The notes under the pieces: model-generated
What the model was told of the DNA's origin: nothing
What the model saw: the letters and a program-made list of their open reading frames with translations, nothing else
Databases searched by the model: none
Translations under genes and position numbers: made by a program
In this document: positions 15,276 through 23,537 of the stretch, one piece after another
Layout of the letters: each line of letters opens with the position of its first letter
Position numbering within the stretch: the stretch's first letter is position 1
DNA from: Rhodococcus qingshengii
GTDB taxonomy: Bacteria > Actinomycetota > Actinomycetes > Mycobacteriales > Mycobacteriaceae
Direction of reading: 5' to 3'
DNA length: 64,000 nt
Assembly (NCBI RefSeq): GCF_021025955.1
Contig: NZ_JAJNCL010000018.1
Span: 31,977-95,976 of the forward strand

Positions 15276-15935
15276 GTGACCGATTACGACGATCTCGACA
15301 TGTTCGGTGGCCTCGACGCCTCCTCCCTGCCGCTCCGCCAGCAGCAGATTCTGATGACCATCCGGGATCTCGTGGCTGCCAACGGGTGCACGCCGAGTAC
15401 CAGGCAGATCGGAGACGCGGTTGGTCTGCGCTCGACCTCGACGGTGTCCAAGCACCTCAAGAGCCTTGAAGATAAGGGTTTCCTCCGCCGGGGAGCGGCC
15501 ATGGCTCGGCAGTTAGACGTGCGGCCTTTCCTGGTGGGCGCGAAGGAACAGCCGTCGTCGAACACCGTGACGGTTCCGGTGGTCGGCGACATTGCCGCCG
15601 GCGCGCCGATCCTCGCGGAAGAGCACACCGACGAGGTACTCGCGCTTCCTCGCGAGCTCGTCGGTTCCGGTACGGTGTTCGGTCTTCGGGTGCGTGGTGA
15701 GTCGATGGTCGACGCAGCTATCTGTGACGGTGACGTCGTCGTGGTGCGCCGCCAGGACGAGGCCCATTCCGGTGAGATCGTCGCCGCGATGATCGACGGG
15801 GAGGCCACCGTGAAGGTGCTCCGTCGCCGCGACGGCCACGTTTATCTCGAGCCTCGCAATCCCGCGTACAGCGTCATCGACGGCGACCGAGCGGCCATCT
15901 TGGGCAAGGTTGTTTCCGTGATGCGACGTATCTGA
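15276..15935 (+). CDS. LexA-family SOS-type repressor with intact self-cleavage site
   Basis: A 219-residue protein from the GTG at 15276; an ATG at 15246 would add ten residues. The N-terminal winged HTH is RQQQILMTIRDLV followed by TPSTRQIGDAVGLRSTSTVS, and the C-terminal S24 protease domain has the catalytic Ser143 (RGESMVDAAI) and Lys180 (GEATVKVL). The Ala-Gly cleavage bond is at 108-109 in DIAAGAPIL. It should therefore cleave itself with RecA. The DNA-binding half differs from the typical M. tuberculosis-type LexA, and it lies beside a monooxygenase and a diguanylate cyclase, so it may be a second LexA paralogue. I saw no own SOS box directly upstream. Confidence 0.88.
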   Translation: MTDYDDLDMFGGLDASSLPLRQQQILMTIRDLVAANGCTPSTRQIGDAVGLRSTSTVSKHLKSLEDKGFLRRGAAMARQLDVRPFLVGAKEQPSSNTVTVPVVGDIAAGAPILAEEHTDEVLALPRELVGSGTVFGLRVRGESMVDAAICDGDVVVVRRQDEAHSGEIVAAMIDGEATVKVLRRRDGHVYLEPRNPAYSVIDGDRAAILGKVVSVMRRI

Positions 15936-16005
15936 GGGGTGTCCGGTCTCAGCTACGGTTGGCGCGAAGACCGTCTAGAAGTTGATCGGTATGCGACGTG
16001 CTGAT

Positions 16006-17148
16006 TCAGCTCAGATGCGTTACCGCCCAGGCTACCTGGTCTCCACCTCGTCGCTTCGCCCGATACATCGCGTTGTCGGCATCGGCAAGAATCCGATCGA
16101 TGGTTCCCGAAGCGTCCGGGATTGTCGAAGACAGCCACACGCTGGCTCCGACGCTCACGGAAATCGACTGTCGGCCGGCGGGGCGCGATATCGAGTGGTG
16201 GATGTTCACCACGGTTTGTTCGATGCGACGTGGCTCGACAGGCATGAGAATCACGAACTCGTCGCCACCCGTCCGCGCAACCAATCCGACCTCTCCGACG
16301 ACCGAGTTCAATCGTCGACCCACGGTCACCAGCATCCGATCGCCTTCTGCGTGACCCAGTTTGTCGTTGACGCTCTTGAACGAATCGACGTCGATTACTA
16401 TCGCAAGGACTACGTGTCCCCGGAGTTCTTCGACATCGAACAGTTGGTGCCAGACGTTGTGCAGCCCACGCCGATTCAGAGCAGCGGTGAGCGGATCTCG
16501 CCAAGCGTGTCGCGCGTCGTCGGTCAAATACAGGACGAGAAAATGCACGGTCATCGCGGCTGATGCGATAACACACCCGATGACCAATCCGGTGGACACC
16601 GAAAGCGAGGAATCGGTATCCGGATCGGTTACCGCCCGAATTGTCAGTAGTGCTACGACCAGCAGTGCGCCGGCGATCTGTGCCGTGACTATCCGGGGGC
16701 TGTGAAACACCGACGAATAGTTCGCGACGACCACGAACAGCACAGCACCGGTCAGTGCCAGGAAGCTCGCATGGATTCCGGCGAGCAGGATCAAGGACAA
16801 ACAGATGTTGGTGAGCGCAATGAAGCGAACGGATTGTCGGTGGCTCGGCCAGGATCGTCCGAACGACCAACGAATCATGCAGTACAGCGCGATCACGCAT
16901 GCTGTCCCAGCAGCGAGTCGTTCAGGGACTTCGGTCGCGCCGCCCTTCACGAATTGAGCCAGTACTGCGAGTGCGACGAACACAGCACACCAGAAGGTGA
17001 CGACGACCCTGGCTGTCCCCAACATCGATCGAGCAGCCAGAAACCTGGGGAACCACTCGCCGTCGTACGCAAGGGACCACCAGCGACGCAACAGTCCCGT
17101 TGTCTGACGGATATTCTGCCCCAAACCCGCAGCGCCACTGACTCCCAT
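16006..17148 (-). CDS. Membrane-bound diguanylate cyclase (GGDEF)
   Basis: A 380-residue protein with about six N-terminal membrane segments (residues 45-210) and a C-terminal GGDEF domain. The active-site signature is intact (ARTGGDEFVIL, GGDEF at 294-298), and upstream substrate-contact elements DPLTAALNRRGL and VIDVDSFKSVND are present, so it should make c-di-GMP. No RxxD inhibitory site sits before GGDEF, implying little product inhibition. The ATG at 17148 follows a GAGGGGG ribosome binding site. The membrane part, a putative sensor, matches no domain I can name. Confidence 0.92.
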   Translation of the reverse strand: MGVSGAAGLGQNIRQTTGLLRRWWSLAYDGEWFPRFLAARSMLGTARVVVTFWCAVFVALAVLAQFVKGGATEVPERLAAGTACVIALYCMIRWSFGRSWPSHRQSVRFIALTNICLSLILLAGIHASFLALTGAVLFVVVANYSSVFHSPRIVTAQIAGALLVVALLTIRAVTDPDTDSSLSVSTGLVIGCVIASAAMTVHFLVLYLTDDARHAWRDPLTAALNRRGLHNVWHQLFDVEELRGHVVLAIVIDVDSFKSVNDKLGHAEGDRMLVTVGRRLNSVVGEVGLVARTGGDEFVILMPVEPRRIEQTVVNIHHSISRPAGRQSISVSVGASVWLSSTIPDASGTIDRILADADNAMYRAKRRGGDQVAWAVTHLS

Positions 17149-17266
17149 GAAACCCCCTCCGAGATCCTGCGAAAATTCCCGGAGGCTTCTTCGTCAAGAT
17201 TTGATCCCCGAACAAGGTACCCGATAGTTGAAAGACGCATTAATGCATCGTGAGGCGTAGACAACT

Positions 17267-17731
17267 CTAGGGCGAGATCGGTTCGGTCAGGATCTTTCTG
17301 AGGGCTGGAAGATCCAGGGTTGCAGCAAGATCGGCAATCGTGACCCCCGACAATGATGCGCGCCAGGCTTTTTCGGCGTCAGCCATGACTTTGGCTATTC
17401 CGCAGGCGGAACGGCACTGCTCGGGTGGAGTGGCGAGGATTCCTTGCTGCCGAATCTCCGTGCACCGGAACGCAGGTTCGGTGCCGTCAATCGCCTGTAC
17501 GACGTCGAGAACCGTGATGTTCTCGGGAGCTCGGGTGAGAACGTACCCGCCGTCTCGGCCCTCGGTCGGATTGACCAGACCGGCGTACGCGAGCGCTCGC
17601 AGATGCTTCGCCAGGTATGTCTTCGACACCCCGTGAAGTTCGGCGAGTCTGGCTGTGGGTACCGGCCCCTTGGACTGGCTCAGAACCACACAGCAGTGGA
17701 GTGACCACTCCACGCCTCCGGAAAGCCTCAT
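17267..17731 (-). CDS. Rrf2-family iron-sulfur-type regulator
   Basis: A 154-residue Rrf2 protein. The winged HTH contains PTARLAELHGVSKTYLAKHL and the wing GRDGGYVLTRAPENITVLDVV. Three cysteines follow at C90, C106 and C110; their spacing (15 and 3 residues) differs from that of IscR and NsrR but could still hold a cluster. Rrf2 proteins sense Fe-S status, nitric oxide or redox stress. It precedes the frameshifted SDR gene region and follows the diguanylate cyclase on the same strand; its target cannot be fixed from context. Confidence 0.88.
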   Translation of the reverse strand: MRLSGGVEWSLHCCVVLSQSKGPVPTARLAELHGVSKTYLAKHLRALAYAGLVNPTEGRDGGYVLTRAPENITVLDVVQAIDGTEPAFRCTEIRQQGILATPPEQCRSACGIAKVMADAEKAWRASLSGVTIADLAATLDLPALRKILTEPISP

Positions 17732-17792
17732 GATTGGACTCTATCGACGCCGCGGAAAGCGGTGCGGATCGGACATCGGTCGAGGGTGTACG

Positions 17793-18543
17793 TCAGGCCT
17801 TCTCGGCAAGCCACGCGTCGTATGTTGTCGGCGCAATCCATGCATCTGCACCGGGCGTCGGGGTAAGTGCCGAGTTGTCGAGTTTCGCGCCGAAGTAGCC
17901 GGCCTCGGGATCGGAGATCACCGAACGGTTGTCGCCGGTGACGATGAACAGGCGCCGGACCAGTTCGTCGATGTCCAGCGGTTCGGGCCCGGCAATCTCG
18001 ACCGTGCCGTTTTGCGGCGCGGCGGTCACTACCTCGGCGACGTGGGACACGACGTCTCGAGACGCGATGGGTTGCAGATGTCCCGGCGTTGCGTGGACGG
18101 CGCCGTCGGTGGTTCCCGCGTCGGCGATTCCGGCGACGAACTCGAAGAACTGGGTCGGGCGGACGATCGCGTTAGGGGATCGGGCCGGCTTTGACCAGGT
18201 CTTCCTGGGTGACCTTGGCTCGCATGTACCCGGAATCGGGCAGTCGATCGGCACCCACGATGGACAGAATGACGTGGTGCCCGACGCCTGCCTTCACTTC
18301 GGCGGCGAGGATGTGGCCGGTTCCGTCACGGAACAAGGCCAAGACGTCCTCGTCCGACCAGGACGGGGAATTGGTCAGATCCACGACGACGTCGGCGCCC
18401 TCGACGGCTTCGGCGATACCCATGCTGGTGGTGACGTCGATCCCGTCGGCGCGACCGAGTGCCTTCACGTCGTGCTCGGCGTCAGCGAGCCCCGCGGCGA
18501 CCTGGCTTCCGATGAGCCCGCTCCCGAAGATGACGATCTTCAT
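17793..18543 (-). pseudogene. NmrA-like/SDR NAD(P)-binding protein gene interrupted by a frameshift
   Basis: The N-terminal part (18543-18172) encodes a Rossmann protein beginning MKIVIFGSGLIGSQV and ending AGPIP before a stop. The C-terminal part continues in another frame (from about 18178 to 17793) with NAIVRPTQFFEFVAGIADAG and a normal C-terminus. Removing one base from the GGGG run at 18175-18178 (CCCC on the coding strand) joins them seamlessly as GPIPNAIVRP, about 250 residues. So this is either a one-base sequence error or a recent frameshift. The ATG at 18543 has AAGGAG upstream. A multi-half-site operator lies just before it (18556-18603). Confidence 0.8.
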
Positions 18544-18555
18544 GATGTTCTCCTT

Positions 18556-18603
18556 ACTTGGATAAGTCATGTCCAAGTATGCTCGGACACAACTTATCCA
18601 AGT
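18556..18603. promoter_or_regulatory. Operator with three TCCAAGT half-sites upstream of the SDR gene
   Basis: ACTTGGATAAGT (18556-18567) and ACTTATCCAAGT (18592-18603) are perfect 12-bp inverted copies. A third half-site TCCAAGT lies between them (18572-18578), also facing the left copy, and TGTCC/GGACA frame the centre. Such sites are typical of small winged-helix repressors (HxlR, TetR or MarR type) and probably control the SDR gene. The cognate regulator is not identified. Confidence 0.65.
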
Positions 18604-18617
18604 CAAGAGTTGTCCGG

Positions 18618-19514
18618 TCAGCCGAAGAGTTCGGCGGCCAGTGCTTCGTAGGTCGCGAGCGGATCACCTTCGGCGGGAAGTGCTTGGATTGCAACGTGAT
18701 CGGCGCCTGCTGCGACATGCTCGCGAAGCCGATCCGCGATGGACTTCGCGGTACCGCGCGCAACCAGAGCGTCGATGACGCGATCGTTTCCCTCGTTGGC
18801 CAACTCTTCGGGTGCAAAACCGAGGCGCTCGAGATTGCTCGTGTAGTTGCGCAAATACAGATAGGGGTTGGCGACGGCGGGACGTCCGATTGCTCTGGCC
18901 TTCTCCGGATCGGTTTCCAGAACAACCTTGTGCTCAGGAGCAAGGATCTTCGAGGGTCCGAGGATTTCCCGAGCTTCGGCCGTGTGTTCGGGGGTGGTCA
19001 GGTACGGATGCGCGCCGGCGGCGCGATCGGCGGACAGTTTCAACACCTTCGGTCCCAGTGCGGCGAGGACGCGGCGAGATTCCGGGACCTGGGCCGCGTC
19101 GAGTTCGTCGAGGTAAGACACGAGCGAGGCGTACGGCTTGGTGTAGTCGCCGGTCGCCTCCGGATGTCCGACGCCTACGCCGAGGAGGAATCGACCTGGA
19201 TGTGCGGCTTCGAGTCGGTGATAGGACTCCGCCACCTCAGCCGCAGGTGAGGACCAGATGTTGACGATTCCGGTTGCCACGGTGATGTGCTCGGTCGCAT
19301 CGAGGAGTTTCTCGGCGATCCGTAGATCGGCCCGCGGTGAGCCGCCGATCCAGATGGTGCCGAAACCGAGTTTCTCGATCGTTGTTCCCAGTTCGGGCGG
19401 CAAACCAGCCGCTCCTCGCCAGATTCCGTAGGTGCCCAGGTCAGGTGTTTGCGTAGTCTCCGTCACAGCGGGTGCAACTCGGGCGCTGCCGGGATCTATT
19501 CCTTCTGCCGTCAT
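18618..19514 (-). CDS. LLM-class F420-dependent oxidoreductase
   Basis: A 298-residue TIM-barrel protein of the luciferase-like monooxygenase family, of the probable F420-dependent actinobacterial branch (LGTYGIWRGA, then ATGIVNIWSSPAAEVAESYH and GRFLLGVGVGHPE). These enzymes carry out hydride transfers with reduced deazaflavin F420. The ATG at 19514 overlaps the stop of the upstream GYD-domain gene (ATGA), supporting that start and an operon. It ends 75 bases before the SDR gene, which has its own operator. Confidence 0.88.
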   Translation of the reverse strand: MTAEGIDPGSARVAPAVTETTQTPDLGTYGIWRGAAGLPPELGTTIEKLGFGTIWIGGSPRADLRIAEKLLDATEHITVATGIVNIWSSPAAEVAESYHRLEAAHPGRFLLGVGVGHPEATGDYTKPYASLVSYLDELDAAQVPESRRVLAALGPKVLKLSADRAAGAHPYLTTPEHTAEAREILGPSKILAPEHKVVLETDPEKARAIGRPAVANPYLYLRNYTSNLERLGFAPEELANEGNDRVIDALVARGTAKSIADRLREHVAAGADHVAIQALPAEGDPLATYEALAAELFG

Positions 19515-19831
19515 TTACCCGGCGCACGGTAGTCGGTCGGCCGCTTGACTGCCTCGTCGATCTGCTCCGGCGTGAGCAGTGTGATCGACTCGGAGCGGGC
19601 TGCACCTGCGGCAGCCGTGCGAATGCTCAATGCGGCGGCCGCGACGTCGTCCGGCAGGTTGCCGATGACGAACATGTCATGTACACCGAGTGCGAAGTGG
19701 CAGGATTCGACTGTGCCGCCGATGCTTTCGACCATTCGGGTTAACGCGTCGCGTCGCGCAGTGCCTCCCTCCTGCTGTAGGCCGGCGGCACCGGAGGGCG
19801 AGTATGTCACTTGCCAGAGGTATTTCGGCAT
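19511..19831 (-). CDS. GYD-domain protein
   Basis: A 106-residue ferredoxin-like-fold protein with the GYD signature region (YLWQVTYSPSGAAGL near the start, then VESCHFALGVHDMFVIGNLP). GYD proteins are small cytoplasmic proteins of unknown biochemical role. The ATG at 19831 has a good AAGGAG ribosome binding site, whereas the longer open frame upstream is antisense to the DUF72 gene. It is translationally coupled to the LLM oxidoreductase. Confidence 0.85.
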   Translation of the reverse strand: MPKYLWQVTYSPSGAAGLQQEGGTARRDALTRMVESIGGTVESCHFALGVHDMFVIGNLPDDVAAAALSIRTAAAGAARSESITLLTPEQIDEAVKRPTDYRAPGK

Positions 19832-19912
19832 TTCCACTCCTTGCTCGGGATGGGTACTTCGATCGTGTACCCGTAGGGCGCTCGGTGGCAATGGGTAGGG
19901 GACAATCACGGC

Positions 19913-20095
19913 ATGGTTGGAACTCCGGTGATCGTGACTATCGTGTCCGTGTGTGTAGGTTTTGTGATCTTCATGCTGGCTGCCAGCGGTGCACGCGGAA
20001 GATGGGACCGTCGCCTCGTGATCGCATTGTTCGTCGCCGCGGTGGTGTGCCTGACCGTCGTACCGGTATCCGTCGCGCTCAGTGCCGGAGTTTGA
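19913..20095 (+). CDS. Small two-segment membrane protein
   Basis: A 60-residue protein with two hydrophobic helices (about residues 5-25 and 35-56) joined by a basic loop ARGRWDRR, giving an N-out/C-out hairpin. It is divergent from the GYD gene (81-base gap). The ribosome binding site is a weak GGGG. No family recognised. A small hairpin GAGTGT-AAAA-ACACTC follows at 20103-20118. Coding is likely but not certain. Confidence 0.55.
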   Translation: MVGTPVIVTIVSVCVGFVIFMLAASGARGRWDRRLVIALFVAAVVCLTVVPVSVALSAGV

Positions 20096-20140
20096 AAACA
20101 CGGAGTGTAAAAACACTCGAGTGCCGCTTAGTCTGAAGCG

Positions 20141-20956
20141 ATGGCAGATATTCGGGTAGGTATCTCCGGGTGGACGTATCCCGCGTGGCGCGGAGATTTC
20201 TATCCGAAAGGTCTTGCTCGCCGCAAAGAATTGTCTTATGCCGCAGAGAGATTGACGTCGATCGAGATCAACGGCTCGTTCTATGCGCTGCAGAAGCCGG
20301 AAAGCTACACCAAATGGCGCAGTGAAACTCCCGAAGATTTTGTGTTCGCTATCAAGGGCGGCCGGTACATCACGCACATGAAACGGCTGCTCGACGCCCG
20401 CGACGGACTCGCGAACTTCTTCGCCGCCGGGACGCTCGCCCTCGGGCCGAAGCTCGGGCCGATTCTGTGGCAACTACCTCCGACGTTGCCGTTCGAACCG
20501 CGGCGATTGGCGGACTTCTTCGACGGTCTTCCCCGCACCACGCAGGCTGCAGCTGATCTGGCAGCTCAGCACGACGACAAGCTGACCGAAGAGAGAGTGT
20601 TCGCGCAGACTGAGCAGGACGAGCCGATCCGTTACGCGGTGGAGGCGCGGCACGCCAGCTTCGAGACCGACGAAGCCGTGGACTTGATGCGCGAGCACTA
20701 CATCGGTTTTGTCGTTGCAGACACCGCCGGCAGGTACCCCCGCATCACCACTCCGACGACCGACTTCGTCTATGTGCGGATGCACGGGGACAAGGAGCTG
20801 TATGCGAGTGGGTACACCGACGAAGCTCTGGACAAGTGGTCCAAGCGATTTCAGGCCTGGGCGGACGAGGGCCTCGACGTGTACGTCTACTTCGACAACG
20901 ACATGAAAGGCTTTGCGCCGCATAACGCAATGTCGTTGTTGAAGCGGCTGCACTGA
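20141..20956 (+). CDS. DUF72 (YecE-like) family protein
   Basis: A 271-residue TIM-barrel-like DUF72 protein. Signatures are VGISGWTYPAWRGDFYP at the start, then IEINGSFYALQ, FAIKGGRYITHMKRL and the C-terminal VYVYFDNDMKGFAPHNA. No biochemical function is established for the family. It starts at the ATG 20141 and is followed at 70 bases by a hypothetical gene on the same strand. Confidence 0.9.
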   Translation: MADIRVGISGWTYPAWRGDFYPKGLARRKELSYAAERLTSIEINGSFYALQKPESYTKWRSETPEDFVFAIKGGRYITHMKRLLDARDGLANFFAAGTLALGPKLGPILWQLPPTLPFEPRRLADFFDGLPRTTQAAADLAAQHDDKLTEERVFAQTEQDEPIRYAVEARHASFETDEAVDLMREHYIGFVVADTAGRYPRITTPTTDFVYVRMHGDKELYASGYTDEALDKWSKRFQAWADEGLDVYVYFDNDMKGFAPHNAMSLLKRLH

Positions 20957-21026
20957 CGGAACGCCCAGCCTGTCGGTGGGCTGTGGCAGGCTTCCGCGCG
21001 AACGCGAAGACCGAGGAGATATCAGG

Positions 21027-21536
21027 ATGACGCCCGAACAGCGGACGCCCGAACAGAGCTGGCCGACAGCTTGGCCGAACGTGGCCCGTGACATCGCCGA
21101 TGCCACCGCCGACGCACTGGTCGCGGTGCGGGCGGCAAATCGTGACGGATTGCTCGCCGCCGTCGAAGAACTGCGCGGGCTCTCCTTCGAGCAGGTCAGC
21201 TCAGTTCACGCGGCGATCGTGCGTGAATTGCTCGAGGACACGCATCCGGACGGCTTGTCCAGTGAGGACGTGCAGGATGCGCTGACTACCTGCGCCAAGT
21301 CCACGATCGTGTGGCTGCCGGATCTGGACGTTCAGGCGCTCGCTGCGGTCTACACCGGGGCGCTCGGGATCTCGGATCTGGAAGACGATTCGTTCCGCAT
21401 CGGGCACGGCGCGTACCTGCGTTCGGCGGTCCTGGTCATCGGGAGCTTGTCGACCGGAGTGAAGAAAGCTCAGAGCGCGTACATCATTCGTGCAATCGGC
21501 GAAATCGCACGTGCACAGACCATCGAGATGCCCTGA
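21027..21536 (+). CDS. Hypothetical helical protein
   Basis: A 169-residue mostly helical, acidic protein without signal peptide or membrane segment. The ATG at 21027 follows a GAGGAGATATC ribosome binding site, which sets the start. I do not recognise a domain. It is the middle of three co-directional genes (DUF72, this, PPOX-type), with 70 and 33 base gaps, so it may be co-transcribed with the F420-type oxidoreductase. Confidence 0.7.
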   Translation: MTPEQRTPEQSWPTAWPNVARDIADATADALVAVRAANRDGLLAAVEELRGLSFEQVSSVHAAIVRELLEDTHPDGLSSEDVQDALTTCAKSTIVWLPDLDVQALAAVYTGALGISDLEDDSFRIGHGAYLRSAVLVIGSLSTGVKKAQSAYIIRAIGEIARAQTIEMP

Positions 21537-21569
21537 GCGTCAGTTCGTAAATCGAATTAGGCTGAGGTC

Positions 21570-22025
21570 ATGTCCAAGATCGCCAGCGCAGATCATGTGT
21601 CGTTTGCCGAGCTCCTCGAATTCGTCAGGCCGCGCCATCGGGCCACGTTCGTCACGGTGAAGAAATCCGGCGAGCTGCAGATCTCTCCGGTGACGTGTGG
21701 TGTCGACGACGAGGGTCGGATTGTCATCTCCACGTACCCGGAACGGGCCAAAGCGGCGAATGTTCGACGGACACCGGCGGTGTCTCTGTGTATCCACTCT
21801 GACGAGTGGAACGGTCCGTACGTCCAGGTGAACGGAACCGCGGAGTTGATCGATCTCCCGGATTCGGTGGAACCGTTGGTCGACTACTACCGATCCATCG
21901 CCGGTGATCATCCTGACTGGGACGAGTACCGCGAAGCCATGCGCAAGCAGGGCAAGAGCCTGATCCGCGTCACCGTCGACTCGTGGGGTCCAATCGCAAC
22001 CGGCGGGTTTCCACCCGGACGTTGA
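21570..22025 (+). CDS. PPOX-class F420-dependent oxidoreductase
   Basis: A 151-residue split-barrel flavin/deazaflavin-binding protein (pyridoxamine-oxidase-like fold). Key elements are RHRATFVTVKKSGELQISPV, IVISTYPERAKAANVRRTP and GPYVQVNGTAELIDLP, typical of the mycobacterial F420-dependent subgroup (Rv1155/Rv2607-like). It probably reduces small unsaturated compounds using F420H2. Its stop is two bases from the end of the convergent HxlR gene. Confidence 0.88.
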   Translation: MSKIASADHVSFAELLEFVRPRHRATFVTVKKSGELQISPVTCGVDDEGRIVISTYPERAKAANVRRTPAVSLCIHSDEWNGPYVQVNGTAELIDLPDSVEPLVDYYRSIAGDHPDWDEYREAMRKQGKSLIRVTVDSWGPIATGGFPPGR

Positions 22026-22027
22026 CG

Positions 22028-22471
22028 CTATCGAGCAGGTGGCGAGAGTTCGACTACGTGCGCGTCTCTGGCGGCCAGCGGCTCTTTGCAGTGTGCGCAC
22101 ACAACTTGGGCGTGCATGATTTCACCGCAACGATGCTCGACGACGGTTGGTGGCGGACCCGTCGTCGCAAAGGTGTCGCCCCATTCCATGAGTGCCATCA
22201 GGATCGGGTAGAGCGCCTTCCCTGATTCGGTGGCGACGTATTCGTAGCGCGGCGGATGTTCTTCGTACCGACGCTTTGCGAGGACGTCGGCGTCGACAAG
22301 GGTGCGCAGACGCGCGGCGAGGATGTCGCGGCTGGCTCCCGTGCCCGCGGCGATCTCGTCAAACCGTCGTTGCCCGAGGACGATTTCTCTGAGCACCAGA
22401 AGTGACCACTTCTCGCCGACGATCTCCAAGGCGTTGGCGATGGAGCAGTTACGTCCTTTTGTCGCCGTCAT
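22028..22471 (-). CDS. HxlR-family transcriptional regulator
   Basis: A 147-residue winged-helix protein with the HxlR core: CSIANALEIVGEKWSLLVLR, FDEIAAGTGASRDILAARL and the wing EEHPPRYEYVATESG. The C-terminal tail has C-x-x-C and further Cys/His (RCGEIMHAQVVCAHCKEPL), suggesting a zinc- or redox-binding extension not found in minimal HxlR proteins. The start is the ATG at 22471. Its likely operator is at 22486-22515, directly upstream, shared with the divergent thioesterase gene. Confidence 0.88.
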   Translation of the reverse strand: MTATKGRNCSIANALEIVGEKWSLLVLREIVLGQRRFDEIAAGTGASRDILAARLRTLVDADVLAKRRYEEHPPRYEYVATESGKALYPILMALMEWGDTFATTGPPPTVVEHRCGEIMHAQVVCAHCKEPLAARDAHVVELSPPAR

Positions 22472-22485
22472 CTCTGGGCCCCTGC

Positions 22486-22515
22486 TAGTTGGAAATGTTA
22501 GTTGGAAATTCCAAC
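22486..22515. promoter_or_regulatory. Operator between HxlR gene and thioesterase gene
   Basis: A perfect dyad GTTGGAA-A-TTCCAAC (22501-22515) is preceded by a direct copy of its left half, TAGTTGGAAAT (22486-22496), 13 bases upstream. Its position 15 bases before the HxlR start and in the divergent gap suggests autoregulation and control of the thioesterase gene. Confidence 0.65.
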
Positions 22516-22588
22516 TTAGCACTTGACGGTATGTATTCGAGGGCGGAAGGTAGGTCGAGAAATCCAACGGAGCAGATGAGGGGTCGTC

Positions 22589-22993
22589 ATGACGGAATTG
22601 AATCTCGAGGCAGCAAGCGGATTTGTCAGCGCTGCCGGATTGCAACTGGACGAGGTGTCCGGCACGAAGGTCGTCGGGCACATCGATCTGTCCGAGGCGC
22701 ATCACACGCCGTGGGGCGTTGTCCACGGCGGTGTCTACACGACCGCCGTCGAGTCCGCCGCGAGCATCGGGGCCAGCACTGCAGTGGCGGACCGTGGCGA
22801 ATTCGCCGTCGGAGTGCACAACGGAACGGATTTCCTGCGAGCGCGTACGGGTGGGCGCGTGGACGTCGTGGCTGTGCCGATACAGCAGGGCCGGGTTCAG
22901 CAGTTGTGGTCGGTGGTCATCACCGATCCGGAATCGGGCAAAGAGGTGGCGCGCGGTCAGGTGCGCTTGCAGAACGTACCGCTGCCGAAGTAG
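22589..22993 (+). CDS. PaaI-type hot-dog thioesterase
   Basis: A 134-residue single hot-dog domain. The active-site region HHTPWGVVHGGVYTTAVESAAS carries the conserved HGG and the acidic residue on the long helix, as in PaaI/4-hydroxybenzoyl-CoA thioesterases, which hydrolyse acyl-CoA or aromatic-CoA esters. The ATG at 22589 has GGGG upstream. It is divergent from HxlR and ends one base before the convergent MarR gene. Confidence 0.9.
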   Translation: MTELNLEAASGFVSAAGLQLDEVSGTKVVGHIDLSEAHHTPWGVVHGGVYTTAVESAASIGASTAVADRGEFAVGVHNGTDFLRARTGGRVDVVAVPIQQGRVQQLWSVVITDPESGKEVARGQVRLQNVPLPK

Positions 22994-22994
22994 G

Positions 22995-23510
22995 TCAGTC
23001 CCAGATCCCCGAGTCGATGTTGAGTGAGATTCGTTTGAGCAGCGCCGTCAGTTGGGCTCGTTCGCTCTCGTCGAGTCCGGTCAGAACCTGACGGTCTCGC
23101 TCGACTCGTCGGGGAAACTCGGCCTCGACTAATTCGCGACCGGCGTCGGTGAGTTGAAGCAGAACCACCCGCCCGTCGTGTTCGAAACGCTGACGCTCGA
23201 CAAAGCCCAGTTTGGCCAGGCGGTCGGCGTGTTTTGTGGTGGCGGCGCCGCTGACCATCGTGACGGCGGTGACCTCGCTCGCTCGCAGGGGACGGTCGCT
23301 GCGAGCGAGTGCGCTCATCACGTCGAATTCGGCGCGAGAGACTCCGCTGGATGCCAGCGCGCGGTCGAGTTGGTGAAGAGACTGCGCGTTGATGCGGGCG
23401 ATCCTGCCCATCACCTCGACGGGCGCGGTGTCGAACTCGGGGTAGGCGCGCTTCCATTCGCGACGGACTTTGTCGATGAAGTCGTCTTCGGATCTGTTCG
23501 CCGCGCCCAT
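22995..23510 (-). CDS. MarR-family transcriptional regulator
   Basis: A 171-residue MarR protein: helical dimer arms at both ends around a winged HTH (EFDVMSALARSDRPLRASEV, then MVSGAATTKHADRLAKLGFV and wing DGRVVLLQLTDAG). It is divergent from a FUSC-family membrane protein, and the 58-base gap carries clear palindromes (23538-23564), so it most likely represses that transporter and itself, with an aromatic or amphipathic compound as ligand. Confidence 0.9.
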   Translation of the reverse strand: MGAANRSEDDFIDKVRREWKRAYPEFDTAPVEVMGRIARINAQSLHQLDRALASSGVSRAEFDVMSALARSDRPLRASEVTAVTMVSGAATTKHADRLAKLGFVERQRFEHDGRVVLLQLTDAGRELVEAEFPRRVERDRQVLTGLDESERAQLTALLKRISLNIDSGIWD

Positions 23511-23537
23511 GGCCCCATCTTAGCGACAGAATTCACA

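Noticed and set aside
20103..20118. GAGTGT-AAAA-ACACTC hairpin as a terminator of the small membrane protein gene
   Set aside because: The stem is only six pairs and lacks a T-run; it may be chance.
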